A stretch of DNA of 64,000 nucleotides, taken from Nymphaea colorata. Taxonomy: Eukaryota; Streptophyta; Magnoliopsida; Nymphaeales; Nymphaeaceae. The first letter of the stretch is position 1, and every line of letters begins with the position of its first letter. Shown one piece after another: positions 1-13,680 of the stretch. The notes beneath the pieces were generated by a model. The model was not told where the DNA came from. It saw nothing but the letters and a program-made list of their open reading frames with translations, and did not search any database. The stretch is taken from the NCBI RefSeq assembly GCF_008831285.2, contig NC_045150.1:11389868-11453867 (forward strand). Direction: 5' to 3'. Made by a program: the position numbers and the translations under genes.

Positions 1-2430
1 CACCAGTCACCAACCTCAATTAAAACTAAAACTGTCCATTCACAATAAAGAACGATATCATGGAGGTGCTATAGCTGCTTAGGCTGATGGCTGAACTAGT
101 TTTTTTTTTACCCTTTTGCAAGCGGTGGACTTTTTTATAACTCTCCAAATTTTGGACCTCTTTTTTCGGGTGACAAGTTGTGCCTAGTGCCTAGCCAACA
201 CTTGGGCATGCCTAGGCACACTTAAATTGTTTAATGGTTTATGACTGTATGGAAAACAAGTATTATATATACTAGTTGTTAACTGTCTAGTGATATGATA
301 TGACTAATAGTGATACATAACAACAATCCATAACAATCAATATATAGAAAAGAAAGCAAGAATTGTAGGATAACTACATAAGCAACCCTATGACTGTTAG
401 GTTGCCGCCCTAAACCATCATATTGTACGGAATTTTTCAAGAAACAAATGGACAAAGGAGAACACCTCAAGGAAACAAAACCAAGTCGGGAAAGATGGAA
501 CCCAATATGAGCGAATATTAGAAAATTATCAAATGGCCTGGCCTATGTCCTGCATTCGAGAAACAAGAAAAACAGCAACCTAAGGGGCGAGAAGGCAGTA
601 GGCCCAGCATGGACAACAACACTACCCCTTCTCTGCCAACACAATTTGCAAACTTGGGAATTGAACTTGGATCAGCAGTCAACCGGGTCAATGGGTTGAC
701 ACAGCAAATTCGTCGTGCCAGGTACCAAAAAACAGACTTGGATCAACACATAACTATTTACAATTCAATTTTACAACTACAAAGTATCAAATATACTAAA
801 AGAGTTAAGTGTAAGTGTATAATCTAAAGAGGTACAAATAGTTAGAACTTAGAAACATAAGCATATCACAACTTGAACATATAAGTTGAAAAGTTAAAAT
901 TTGAATATAAAAGTTGAATCTAACAACCCTTTTGTCATTTTTTTTTGGAAAAGTTCATCTCTTTCAATTTCAACATTTATAAGAGTTGATGCGTGCAAAA
1001 AACATTTAACTATTAAACTTTAGACTGTATTTTATTAATGTGTGGTCTACTTATGAATAACCTTGAACTGGATTGAAAATTTTATAAACTTTTGGGAGCT
1101 TTCTGAATCTTTTGCACTCATAAGCAGTGTTGTAGAATGTGTATAATGACGTATAAGTCGAGCCAATTGATTCAAGTACCATAATGTGTTATAATTGTAT
1201 TGTGAAATAATTTTTAATTCAGAAAAATGAGTAAAAATAGTGAAAAAATCATAAAAAATCTTCAAAAATAAAGATCAGTGTGTTTTAAATTCACATATTG
1301 GTCGAAATAGAACATAAAAGAGAGGAAACTTTTACAAACCAATGGAAAAAAAAAAAGAACATATTTTCTACTTCTACTTTTTTGTATATATATTCCTTTC
1401 ATTTTCTGGCTTTGACCAAAGTCAACTAGGTTATCCACCAGCTAGAACTTAAGGTCTCTTTTATACATATATCAGAAATTGATCCCCTACTGAAAACTAT
1501 CTTCTTTATACTTTCAGGTATTCTTACAATAAAATTTAAGTATTTTCAGCATCGTTATCTCTTGTTTAGTTATCTCTTCTTTATCTCCCTAGCGAGCATT
1601 TACCCCTTATGAGCATTTACCAAGTCTTGTGTTGTGACTTGGAGTACATTTTCTTTACTTGATGAGAAATTTACAAAAAACATGCTCCAGAAGTAGTACA
1701 GAATAGGAATCTTAGTGACAGTAGACAACTGACCTCAATCTTCTGGGACCATTCCTACCACAGCCAAGATGTGTGCATAGACAACTTTACATGGTTGGAA
1801 CGGTTGCAAGTCAAACTGAGAATTGCCCAAAACCTTCACCATAATTCATACAACTCTGTCCTCTGTTGGAACAGTTAAAAAAGGACAATTAAGATGATAT
1901 TTATATGAGTTGCTCAAGCAATTGGTCATTTACATATCTAAGGAACTTTCGTGCACTGAACATAACAAGGCAAGAAACAATCTAATAGCATTAATATAGA
2001 ATACAGACTGCTTGCAAACGTTGCAGGCCATGTTACCTTCCTAATGCAGATATGAGACGTATCCCTTGCATGGGCAGGGTATCTTAATTAAATACTACTG
2101 GAAACAACTCAACCCCGTTGTCTAAGAATTAAGCATTGATCACAAAAACAATGAGCAGAAAAAATTAAGATGGTTTTTTCAATTTACTGCTTTTTCAAAT
2201 TACTGATGCAGAATGATGCATGGATAAAGAAATTCTGGAACCAATAGACGGTATGCTCTCACTTTTCGACATCGAAAGAAACATGACATGCTTAATGAAC
2301 TTTCCAACATAGGCAAAGATAACAACCACAATTACCTCCATTGTTCAAACCAACCAGTAGTTCAGTTTCTTCTCCTGCTGGAAAAACTGCATTCTAAGAA
2401 ACCAAAACTTTTCTAGCACTCTAGAGACAA

Positions 2431-2594
2431 AGCTTGGCATATTTTTAAAATGTAGGCTTCCATGTTAGCAACCACACCATTGTATCATAACCGAGTTGGA
2501 TGTGAACAAAATAGCTTGGCATATTTTTAAAATGTAGGCTCCCATGTTAGCAAAACACATGATTGTATCATAACGAAAGTTGGATGTGAGATGC
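2431..2594. repeat. 82-bp tandem duplication
   Basis: Two adjacent copies begin with AGCTTGGCATATTTTTAAAA at 2431 and 2513, a period of 82 bp. They differ by scattered substitutions and small indels. No coding potential is seen. Confidence 0.85.
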
Positions 2595-4690
2595 AAAGTG
2601 GTTCTCATAGATATTCATAGATATTCAGTTTAGCAACCTACAAACCTAAGCAATGTATGATATGTAATTCAAAGACTATACCAGAATGTGACACAACCAA
2701 CACACCCATGAACTTGATCAGATTATACTTATCAAAATAACCAAATTGTCATGGGCTGACTTTTTCAAGCCTATTTGGCCATAGGGATAGTTGGTCCACA
2801 ATAACAATGAAATGAAAACCAAGCAACTAAGACAATTAAGATGAAATGATGATTCTGGTTCAATCTTCTATCTTGAAAGGCATGTCTCTCTTAAGATAGA
2901 GGAGATGATGGGCATCACACTCAACTTGGGTATATGAAAGGTTTTGTGTATTCAATTAACGTGCTAGTAGCTTGGTAATGAAAGGGGCAGTATATTACAA
3001 GACTAAAGGGGGATTGGGTTAGTGTCTCCTACACTTAGAAAACCAAGAAATATCACAAGAGATGTCAAACTTTTAGTTTGAAATAGTTCATAAATCATCC
3101 ATCAACTCATAAGCTTGAGTGCTCGTGTTGTGTAAATAATATGTCTTTCATTTACTCGCAGTACTGTACAAGCATCAGATCCATTTCACATCAATGTTGT
3201 TGAATCTCTAGAAGGGATCTCTCTCAATTTCCAAAATATGAACATAAAGGAATGGTCCTCAACATCTTAGGAAATCAAAAAGAGGAGTAGACTCGACTCC
3301 AAAATTACACATCTGCAAAAGATTGTCGCATTCAATTTCTGCAAGTTCAGCCATCATGCCTTTCATTCCTTGAAAGAAACATTTTGTTTGTTTTTTTCTT
3401 CTTCTTTTTCCTTTGTTTCGTTCATTTTTTTGCATTTGGCTTTTTGCCTTTCGATTTCATTTTTCAGGCCGACCTTCACCTTTGAGGGAATACCTCTCCA
3501 CCCCAAAGGCTACTACGAAGCTCCACCACTTTGGTGGTTATATGTAGTTTTGTCACGAATCCAACCCGCTTCACCTTACGGGCTTTCAATGATCCAAAAG
3601 TTTATAATTCAGTAATCTTCGCAGCATAGACATAAATCACCTATATGCCTACCCAGTACTCTTGATTACCGACCTAGAAGAACAACTACACAAGCCCCGA
3701 GCCCATCTCTCAACTCTCATTTTGCTACCTGTCAAGATTTTACAGAGCATTGTGGCTTCTCTCTTAGAGTATTTTCTTGCTAAATCCTTGCAAATGCTTA
3801 ATTAGCAGAGTCAATAGCATCTCCTATTCTTGACTTTCTCAGCTTCATAGGATTTTTCCTCATTGTTCATACTCAAGATTTTTCAAGTTTTCCTCTTCCA
3901 TTGATTGACGACAAAAATTTGAAATTTTCTCCTAATACTCGAGGAGGTACTAAAAATAAAATGAAGGCATATCATTGTGTGAAAAACGCGTTTAAAATGT
4001 TTTTAAGCAAGATGGAAAAGTTCTTTTTTTAGAAATGATCTTGACATCAAATGACATATCTCATTGGAGGTAGAAACTCTTCTCTCTCTAAAGAGAAGGG
4101 TGCTTGAAAAACCAAATGCGTTGACTAGGTAAAAAAATGAACTTCATCAATTCTCTTACAGGCAGTGACAAAAGGTGACAGGTAACATGCTGGATCAGAT
4201 AAGGAGTGATAAAGAAAAAAAAAACATACACATTTCAGATCCAAACGAACAGTGATTTAAATGCAGATGTCTAAACCTAAACAAAATCTGATAACCAATC
4301 TATCAAATTTGAATCTGATCCCAAGTACATTTGAAGCTCTAACTAAGGCTTTCCATTGAACAAAACGTGCTCCCATAAATGATATCTAATTTTGACAAAG
4401 AATTCAGTTGATCAAATATTAATGAGAACAAATGAAGAACAGTCAACGGTATCAAGCAATGAGAACAAAATTAGATGCCAAACATGCTTTGACAATTACA
4501 TGTTTGGCTCTTCCGAGTGACCTACTGTGATACCTTGAGAGGCAACCATTGGAATATTGGGAAATGGCTTCTCAAGAGTTGACATGTATTTGAGACAGTT
4601 TCTCTTTCAAATTCATGGGAAGTATTGTTCTCAGGAAATTCACATGCCTAAAGGCATTTCACCCTTTAAACACCTCGAGGCGTAAAGGTA

Positions 4691-4806
4691 AAGCATGCTG
4701 CAAGATTGTATCCTTCTGTGTTCAACAGTGAAATTTAATGTGTACCTGTAAACAAAATAAAGATTACAAATGCAAAAGAAAGGCTGATATATCAAAAAGT
4801 TGCAGA
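4691..4806. repeat. Dispersed duplicate, copy A (exon-like)
   Basis: This ~116-bp stretch recurs at 5387-5506. On the minus strand it reads as a pyrimidine-rich tract ending TTTGTTTACAG followed by GTACACAT, which resembles an intron acceptor and exon start. Stops differ between the copies and I recognise no protein. Confidence 0.6.
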
Positions 4807-5386
4807 TGATAACAAATGGAAAAAAAAACATAAACCATGACAATAAAACACGTGAAATTTCATAAAGCTGTCTTCAAGGTTTATAGTTTTAGCTTTTTAA
4901 AATCCTATTTAAACATCAATTTCTTTTTTCTTTACCCTTATTCCTAATTTCTTTTTCTCACATCTTTTATTCACCTATAAGATTATATTTATAAAAAATA
5001 GTTTAAAACACTAGGAGACAAGTGTAAGTCAAAATCGGGAGCTATAGTTTTCAGTTCAGCTTAATGTGAAGTTTAAGATCGAGAATCCTATTTTGATGCT
5101 TGAAAACATATACAAAAAACAATTATCAAGAATACAGTATGCACACCTGAGCTGCAAAGCAATCAGCCTTTAGCTATTAACAACGGCCTCCATCTGATAT
5201 TGTGCTTTCCCCCACCATTAATAACAAACATAAGGTAAAAGTTTGAATATTCAAAGAAAGTGAAAATACCACTAAAGACTATTTTTTGTAAAGAGATTAT
5301 AGCAAATTGTGCCACATAAGTACATGAGACTAACATTAAAATATTAAAAAATATAAAAAAGATAGCGAAAGTAAAACCCTATCTCT

Positions 5387-5506
5387 AAGCATGCTGCAAC
5401 AGAGTATCCTTTCGTGTTCAACAGTGCAATTTCATGTGTACCTGTAAACAAAATATATAAGATTACAAATTTAAAAGAAAGGCTGCCATATCAAAAAACT
5501 ATAAAG
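5387..5506. repeat. Dispersed duplicate, copy B (exon-like)
   Basis: Second copy of the 4691-4806 segment in the same orientation, about 700 bp away. It shares AAGCATGCTGCAA at one end and GTACCTGTAAACAAAAT in the middle. Confidence 0.6.
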
Positions 5507-7097
5507 GATAGGAAACAGCATACAAAGCACATGACTTCAATGAGGCTTGTGCCATCAATTATGAGAGCATGTAGTGCGTTCTTATTTCTTCATTCCAATA
5601 AGAAAACATAACCAGGTTGAACTAATTTTTTTTTGCATGGAACACAGTAATTTGTTATACCATTAAGATTGTTATACCATTAAAGATGAAAGAAAACATT
5701 ATAGATTTGTTCCCATCACACATGCATACTAACACATGAATTACACATGCATTTGAACTGTATGTGCATGCAAGAGGCACATAAGACATGCATTTGCCAT
5801 CCATACACATAAAAAGACACAAGCCCATGGGGTACCACAGAAGATAGAAGATAAAATGTAAATTTGCAAATACTTAGGTTAGCAGTCCAACTGGATGCCA
5901 GTCTTTCAGTCTACACAAAAAGTAAAAAAAACATAGTCAGGAAGTTCATGACACTTTATCAGGTTTTCAAGAGATACCTAGCATCTAATTTACCGCTTCA
6001 GCAGGCACCTCCTACCCAATTCCTTAAATCTTCTTTCTTCTTGATTATTCAGGTCTTGAGTTGGAGATATCACAACAGCGGTCTAAAACATAGTAATAAA
6101 ATGTCAAAAACACACAAAGCAAACATTTAAAACACACATACATTTTCAATATAGTTAAAAACATAAGTTATTCTAATACTATGAAAAGTCTATAAGATCA
6201 GTTTTTTGTAAAATGATTGGGTAAAATTTTACTTTTCCCGTTACAAAAATTGACCTGAAAAAGAAAATAACTACGTGGATACATATAAAGGTCCCTTAGC
6301 TTTTAAGAATTAATAAAGAAGAAAGTCATGCACCTAACAAATTAGATTAAAAAATTAAGTAAATTGAGTATAGTTGACCTACTGACTATTGGGTACATTT
6401 GTAAAGATCATACCAATTAATGAACTTAAAATTGGTTTTACTTGAGAGCATTTTAGGTCCTTTTTCAAACTAATACCTCACAGAATTTTACTTATTTTAC
6501 CACACTAACGCCCGCTTAAGTAGTAACCTAGCCATAATTGGCAAAACGTTATTTTTGTTGAACCACACACAACATAGTTGTGTTCTGTGAAATGCCTCCT
6601 AGAGGACATTTCACACCATGTTGGATACGTATAAGGGTAACTACAAAGTCAAATGCCAGGAAACAAAAGACAATATATAATTATAAACTACTTAATGGGA
6701 TCTAGTTGTCGATATAGATCAGTCTTATCTGATTGGAAAATTGTTGAACTTGGATTAGTGAAAAAGCCTAATCCCTAAAACTAGAATTTGGGTCTTCTGA
6801 AAATCTAGAACAATGACCTACAATAAATCTAGATCAATGGTCATTCAATACATACGTGAGGTTGAACTTGAATTGTTTTTCTTTGAACAAAACAACACAA
6901 GCATCACAGAAAAAGAAAGAGTGAACTAACTAAATGGCATAAACAAAAAGTGTGTTTCTTTCAATTAAACAACATAAACAAACTACAGGAAAAGTAAAAA
7001 ACAAAGTAAGTAGTTCACATAATTGATTGGTCTTGTCTGATCCAAAATTGTTTGATTTAAATCTGTTTGTGAGTCTTGGAAATTGGTGTCATATATC

Positions 7098-7197
7098 NNN
7101 NNNNNNNNNNNNNNNNNNNNNNNNNNNNNNNNNNNNNNNNNNNNNNNNNNNNNNNNNNNNNNNNNNNNNNNNNNNNNNNNNNNNNNNNNNNNNNNNN
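7098..7197. other. Assembly gap, 100 N
   Basis: Exactly 100 N characters, the usual placeholder for a gap of unknown size. The satellite-like array starts directly at its right edge, so the true array is probably longer than shown. Confidence 0.99.
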
Positions 7198-9146
7198 ACA
7201 TTAGGTTAATTATAAGACACCAAATCAATCACTCAAATCTCATTTATTTTCACACAAACTTGTGATTTGAATTCACTTAATCTGGCAATATGGATGTAAC
7301 AACAAGTTAAGCACATTCAATTAAGTATGTGTGATCATTTGAACCACTTAAATCGCATTTGTATTGATGCGAACTTGTGATTTCAATCCTTTAGATCGTG
7401 CACTATAGTTGTAACAATAAATTCAACTCATCGGACTAACTACACGTGTTTGTATCCACATGAACTTGTGATTTCAATCATTTAAATCATTCATTATATA
7501 TGTATTCCAAACAAACTTCTGCTATCAAAGCCAATAGGTCATTCTATACGTAAGTAAGAAATGGTCACGCACATTCAATTAAATACAAGTGATCAATTAT
7601 ATGTAATAACAAGTGAAAATGAATCACTTAATCTCTCAATTAAATATAAGTGATCAAATATATGTAATAACAAGTGAAACACATTAGGTTGCTTACAAGA
7701 CACCAAATGAATCACTCCAATATCATTCATTTTCATACAAACCTATGATTTTAATCTACTAAATCATTTAATATAGACGTAACAACAAGTTAAGCACATT
7801 CAATTACGTATGTGTGATAAAATGAAGCACTTAAATCCCACTCGTATTGATACGAACTTGTGATTTCAATTCCTTACATCGATCACCATAGATGTAAGAA
7901 CTAGTTCAACTTATTGAACTAACTACAAGGGATCAAACTAATGCATAGGTCTCTCCTTTATATCCATACAAACTTGTAAGTTTTAATCATTTAAATCATT
8001 GATCAAAGATGTAATAACAAGTGAAACACAATAGGTTAACTACAAGACACCAAATGAATCACTCGAATCTCATTCATTTTCGCACAAACTTGTGATTTCA
8101 ATCTACTAAATCATTTATTATAGACGTAACAACAAGTTAAACACATTCAACTAAGTATGCATGATTATATGAATCACTTAAATCTCACTTGTATTCATAC
8201 GAACATGTGATTTCAATCCTTTAGAACGATCCCTATAGATGTAACAACAAATTCAACTCATCGGACTAACTACACGTGTACAAATATAGTGACTTCAACC
8301 ATTTGTATCCATATAAACTTGTGATTTCAACCATTTAAATCATTCATTATAGATGTAATAACAAGTGAAATACATTAGATTGACTATAAGGGACCAATAT
8401 AGTGACTTGACTCTCATTCATTTCCAAACGGACTTCTTTTTTCAAGCCACTAAGTCATTCTATACGTATGTAACAAATGGTTACGCACATTCAATTAAAT
8501 ATAAGTTATCAAATGTATGTAAGAACAAGTAAAAATGAATCACATAATCTCTCGATTAAACATAAGTGATCAAATGTATGTAATAACAAGTGAAACACAT
8601 TAAGTTACCTGTAAGACACCAAATGAATCACTCGAATCCCATTCATTTTCATATAAACCTATGATTTGAATTTACTAAATCATTTAATATAAATGTAACA
8701 ACAAGTTAAGTACATTCAATTAAATATGCGTGATCAATTGAATCACTTAAATCCCACTCGTATTGATGTGAACTTGTGCATCGATCACTATAGATGTAAC
8801 AACATGTTCAACTTATCGTACAAACTAGAAAGGATCAAACAAATGCATAGGTCTTCAACTTATATCCATATAAACTTGTGAGTTTTAATTATTTAAATCA
8901 TTGATCGTGGATGTAATAACATGTGAAACACGTTAGGTTAATTATAAGACACCAAATGAATCACTCGAATCACATTCATTTTCATACAAACTTGTGATTT
9001 CAGTTCACTTAATCAAGCAACATGGATGTAACAATAAGTTAAGCACATTCAATTAAGTATGTGTGATCATTTGAATCACTTAAAATCGCACTTGTATTGA
9101 TACGAACTTGTATTTTCAATCCTTTAGATCGTGCACTATAATCGTA

Positions 9147-9322
9147 CCAATACGAGTCAGATTTAAGTGATTCATATGATCACGCATACTTTATTGAATG
9201 TACTTGACTTATTGTTATATCCATGTTAAATGATTTTGTAGATTGAAATCACAGGCTTGCATGAAAATGAATGAGATTTGTGTGATTCATTTGGTGCCCT
9301 ATTGTTAACCTAATTCACTTGT
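9147..9322 (-). repeat. Inverted satellite segment 1
   Basis: About 175 bp of the array sits in reverse orientation. Its reverse complement reads through the same blocks as the surrounding forward repeats: ACACCAAATGAATCAC, then TGTGATTTCAATCTAC, then GTATGCGTGATCATATG. Confidence 0.85.
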
Positions 9323-10425
9323 TAAGCACATTCAATTAAATTACAAGTGAAACACATTAGGTTAACTATATGACACCAAATGAATCACTTGTTAAGGACA
9401 TCCGTATTAAGAATCATTATAAATGTAACAACTAGTGAAACACATTAGGTAAACCATAAGACGCCAAACGAATCACTCGAATCTCATTCATTTTCATACA
9501 AACTTGTGATTTCGATCTACTAAATCATTTAATATAGACGTAACAACAAGTTAAGTACATTCAATTAAGTATGCGTGATCAAATAAATCACTTAAATCTC
9601 ACTCGTATTTTGACGAGAGTTTTAGTGTGTGTATGGATACAAATGAATGAGATGTAACAACATGTTCAACTTATTGAACAAACTACAAGGGATCAAACTT
9701 AATTAATCCAGAGGTCTCCTTTACATCCATATAAACTTGTGAGTTTTTATCGTTTAAATCGTTGATCATAGATGTCATAACGAGTGAAACACATTAGGTT
9801 AATTATAAGACACCAAATGGATCACTCAAATCTCATTTATTTGCACACAAACTTGTGATTTGAATTCACTTAATCTAGCAATATGGATGTAACAACAAGT
9901 TTAGAATATTCAATTAAGTATGTGTGATCATTTGAATCACTTAAATCGCATTTGTATTGATAAGAACTTGTGATTTCAATCTTTTAGATCGTGCACTATA
10001 GTTGTAACAATAAATTCAACTCATCGGACTAACTACTCGTATTGATGTGAACTTGTGCATCGATCAATATAGATATAACAACATGTTCAACTTATCGTAC
10101 AAACTAGAAAGGATCAAACAAATGCATAGGTCTCCAATTTATATCCATATAAACTTGTGAGTTTTAATTATTTAAATCATTGATCATGGATGTAATAACA
10201 TGTGAAACACGTTAGGTTAACTATAAGACACGAAATGAATCACTCGAATCACATTTATTTTCATACAAACTTGTGATTTCAGCTCACTTAATCAAGCAAC
10301 ATGGATGTAACAATAAGTTAAGCACATTCAATTAAGTATGTGTGATCATTTGAATCACTTAAAATCGCACTTGTATTGATACGAACTTTTATTTTCAATC
10401 CTTTAGATCGTGCACTATAGTCGTA

Positions 10426-10601
10426 CCAATACGAGTCAGATTTAAGTGATTCATATGACCACGCATACTTTGTTGAATGTACTTGACTTATTGTTATATC
10501 CATGTTAAATGATTTTGTAGATTGAAATCACTGGCTTGCATGAAAATGAATGAGATTTGAGTGATTCATTTGGTGCCCTATTGTTAACCTAATTCACTTG
10601 T
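10426..10601 (-). repeat. Inverted satellite segment 2
   Basis: Near-identical to the inverted segment 1279 bp upstream and flanked by the same forward repeats. The inversion therefore came first and was then copied as part of a 1.28-kb block. Confidence 0.85.
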
Positions 10602-13340
10602 TAAGCACATTCAATTAAATTACAAGTGAAACACATTAGGTTAACTATATGACACCAAATGAATCACTTGTTAAGGACATCCGTATTAAGAATCATTATA
10701 AATGTAACAACTAGTGAAACACATTAGGTAAACCATAAGACACTAAATGAATCACTCGAATCTCATTCATTTTCATACAAACTTATGATTTCGATCTAAC
10801 AAATCATTTAATATGGATGTAACAACAAGTTAAACACATTCAATTAAGCATGCATGATCATATGAATCATTTAAATCTCACTTGTATTGGTACGAACGCG
10901 TGATTTCAATTCTTTAGATCGTTCACTATAGATGTAACAACAAATTTAACTCATCGGACCAATTACACGCATTCAAAGTAATGCATAGATCCCATTTGTA
11001 TCCATATGAACTTGCGATTTCAATCATTTAAATCATTCATTATATATGTAATAACAAGTGAAATACACTACATTAACTGTAAGAGACCAACTGAATGACC
11101 TGACTCTCATTCATTTCCAAACGAACTTCTTATCTCAAGCCACTAAGTCATTCTATACCTATGTAACAAATGGCTACGCACACTCAATTAAACATATTGA
11201 TCAAATATATGTAATAACAAGTGAAAATAAATCATTTAATCTCTCAATTAAATATATGTGATCAAATATATGAAATAACAAGTGAAACATATTAGGTTAC
11301 CTACAAGACACCAAATGAATCACACAAATCTCATTCATTTCCTTACAAACCTATGATTTCAATATACTAAATCATTTAATATAGACGTAACAACAAGTTA
11401 AGCACATTCATGCGTGATCAAATGAATCACTTAAATCTCAATCGTATTGAGACGAGTTATTTAGTGTGCGTATGGATACAAATGAATGAGATGTAACAAC
11501 ATGTTCAACTTATTGAACAAACTACAAGGGATCAAACTAAACTAATCCATAGGTCTCCTTTGCATCCATATAAACTTGTGAGTTTTTATCGTTTAAATTG
11601 TTGATCACAGATGTCATAACGAGTGAAACACATTAGGTTAATTATAAGACAACAAATGGATCACTCAAATTTCATTTATTTTCAAGCAATATCGATGTAA
11701 CTACAAGTTAAGCACATTCAATTAAGTATGTGTGATCATTTGAATCACCTAAATCGCACTTGTATTGGTACGAACTTGTGATTTCAATCCTTTAGATCGT
11801 GCACTATAGTTGTAACAATAAATTCAACTCATCGGACTAACTACACGCATTTATATCCACATGAACTTGTGATTTCAATCATTTAAATCATTCATTATAT
11901 ATGTATTCCTAACGAACTTCTGCTATCAAAGCCACTAGGTCATTCTATATGTAAGTATGAAATGGTCACGCACATTCAGTTAAATACAAGTGATCAATTA
12001 TATGTAATCACAAGTGAAAATGAATCACTTAATCTCTAAATTAAATATAAGTGATCAAATATATGTAATAACAAGTGAAACACATTAGGTTACTTACAAG
12101 ACACCAAATGAATCACTCCAATATCATTCATTTTCATACAAACCTATGATTTTAATCTACTAAATCATTTAATATAAACGTAACTACAAGTTAAGCACAT
12201 TCAATTATGTATGTGTGATCAAATGAATCACTTAAATCCCACTCGTATTGATACGAACTTGTGATTTCAATTCCTTACATCGATCACCATAGATATAAGA
12301 ACTAGTTCAACTTATTGAACTGACTACAAGGGATTAAACTAATGCATAGGTCTCCTTTATATCCATACAAACTTGTAAGTTTTAATCATTTAAATCATTG
12401 ATAAAAGATGTAATAACAAGTGAAACACAATAGGTTAACTACAAGTCACCAAATGAATCACTCGAACCTCTTTCCTTTTTGTACAAACTTGTGATTTCAA
12501 TCTACTAAATCATTTATTATAGACGTAACAACAAGTTAAACACATTCAATTAAGTATGCATGATTATATGAATCACTTAAATCTCACTTGTATTGGTACG
12601 AACATGTGATTTCAATCCTTTAGAATGTTCCCTATAGATGTAACAACAAATTCAACTCATCAGACTAACTACACGTGTACAAATATAGTGACTTCAACCA
12701 TTTGTATCCATATAAACTTGTGATTTCAACCATTTAAATCATTCATTATGGATGTAATAACAAGTGAAATACATTAGATTAACTATAAGGGACCAATATA
12801 GTGACTTGACTCTCATTCATTTCCAAACGGACTTCTTTTTTCAAGCCACTAAGTCATTCTATACGTATGTAACAAATGGTTACGCACATTCAATTAAATG
12901 TAAGTTATCAAATGTATGTAAGAACAAGTAAAAATGAATCACATAATCTCTCGAATAAACATAAGTGATCAAATGTATGTAATAACAAGTGAAACACATT
13001 AAGTTACCTGTAAGATACCAAATGAATCACTCGAATCCCATTCATTTTCATATAAACCTATGATTTGAATTTACTAAATCATTTAATATAAACGTAACAA
13101 CAAGTTAAGTACATTCAATTAAATATGCGTGATCACTTGAATCACTTAAATCCCACTCGTATTGATGTGAACTTGTGCATCGATCACTATAGATGTAACA
13201 ACATGTTCAACTTATCGTACAAACTAGAAAGGATCAAACTAATGCATAAGTCTCCTTTATATCCATATAAACTTGTGAGTTTTAATTATTTAAATCATTC
13301 ATAATGGATGTAATAACATGTGAAACACGTTAGATTAACT

Positions 13341-13680
13341 ATTGTCGCCTACCCTGTTTCCCCTTTCTTCTATCGCCTGCAACGCCCGACGCAAGGGAGC
13401 CACCGGTGTTGTTGGGTGGTCGCCGGCGGGCGCCGCCTGGACGGCCAGAAGCCACCCGTCGCCCATCCGACGACCGACGCCCGCTGATCCGGCCGTCCCC
13501 TTCCTTATGCGTCGTCTCCTTTATGGCTGCAACGGAAGCCCGACGGCTTCTGTCGCACGCCCTTTACAATTTTTTTTTTTTTTTTGAAAAACTTGCAGGC
13601 GAACAACCAAATGAGGAACATCGGAACGGGAAACGACGCACATAATCATCCAAAAATTCAACGATTTAACGAAGAACCTG
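13341..13680 (-). mobile_element. Copia element leader fragment (minus strand)
   Basis: Sequence just internal to the primer-binding site of the minus-strand Copia element: a GC-rich block (13342-13560), a T17 run near 13570, then an untranslated-leader-like stretch. It is cut at 13340 by the satellite array, so gag and pol are missing. Short open frames in the GC-rich part resemble no known protein. Confidence 0.45.

Larger units (their letters stand above)
1..7097. other. AT-rich intergenic DNA, no gene recognised
   Basis: No stretch here reads as a conserved protein on either strand. The longest open frames are under 90 codons, AT-biased and resemble no family I know. Two local duplications are listed separately (2431-2594; 4691-4806 with 5387-5506). 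A short palindromic element with arms reading GTGAAATG and CATTTCAC lies near 6578-6614. The 3470-3600 stretch is less AT-rich and may be an old transposon fragment, but I cannot name it. Confidence 0.6.
7198..13340. repeat. Satellite-like higher-order array (~115-bp monomers)
   Basis: About 6.1 kb of degenerate tandem repeats. Each monomer starts near AACTTGTGATTTCAAT and runs through a TAAATCATT block and a GTAACAACAAGT block. Monomer starts at 8089, 8204, 8318 and 8433 give spacings of 115, 114 and 115 bp. Three diverged monomer types alternate, giving a unit of ~345 bp. One type carries ATTCAATTAAGTATG and GTGATCA, the second CAACTCATCGGAC and ATGCATAGGTCTCC, the third GTGAAACACATTAGG and ACACCAAATGAATC. 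Larger blocks are duplicated: 8821-9640 recurs 1279 bp downstream, and 7200-8940 recurs ~4400 bp downstream. There is no coding potential. The array ends abruptly at 13340, where a GC-rich retroelement piece begins. It could be a local satellite or the repetitive interior of a large non-autonomous transposon. Confidence 0.85.

Noticed and set aside
6983-7265. Open frames running through the N gap
   Set aside because: They consist mainly of unknown residues and exist only because of the gap.
7198-13340. CRISPR-like look of evenly spaced repeats
   Set aside because: Repeats are ~115 bp and degenerate, with no short identical repeat and unique spacer pattern; the genome is a plant.
13342-13645. 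GC-rich open frames beside the Copia end
   Set aside because: Overlapping frames, no known domain, broken by a T17 run; better explained as element leader.
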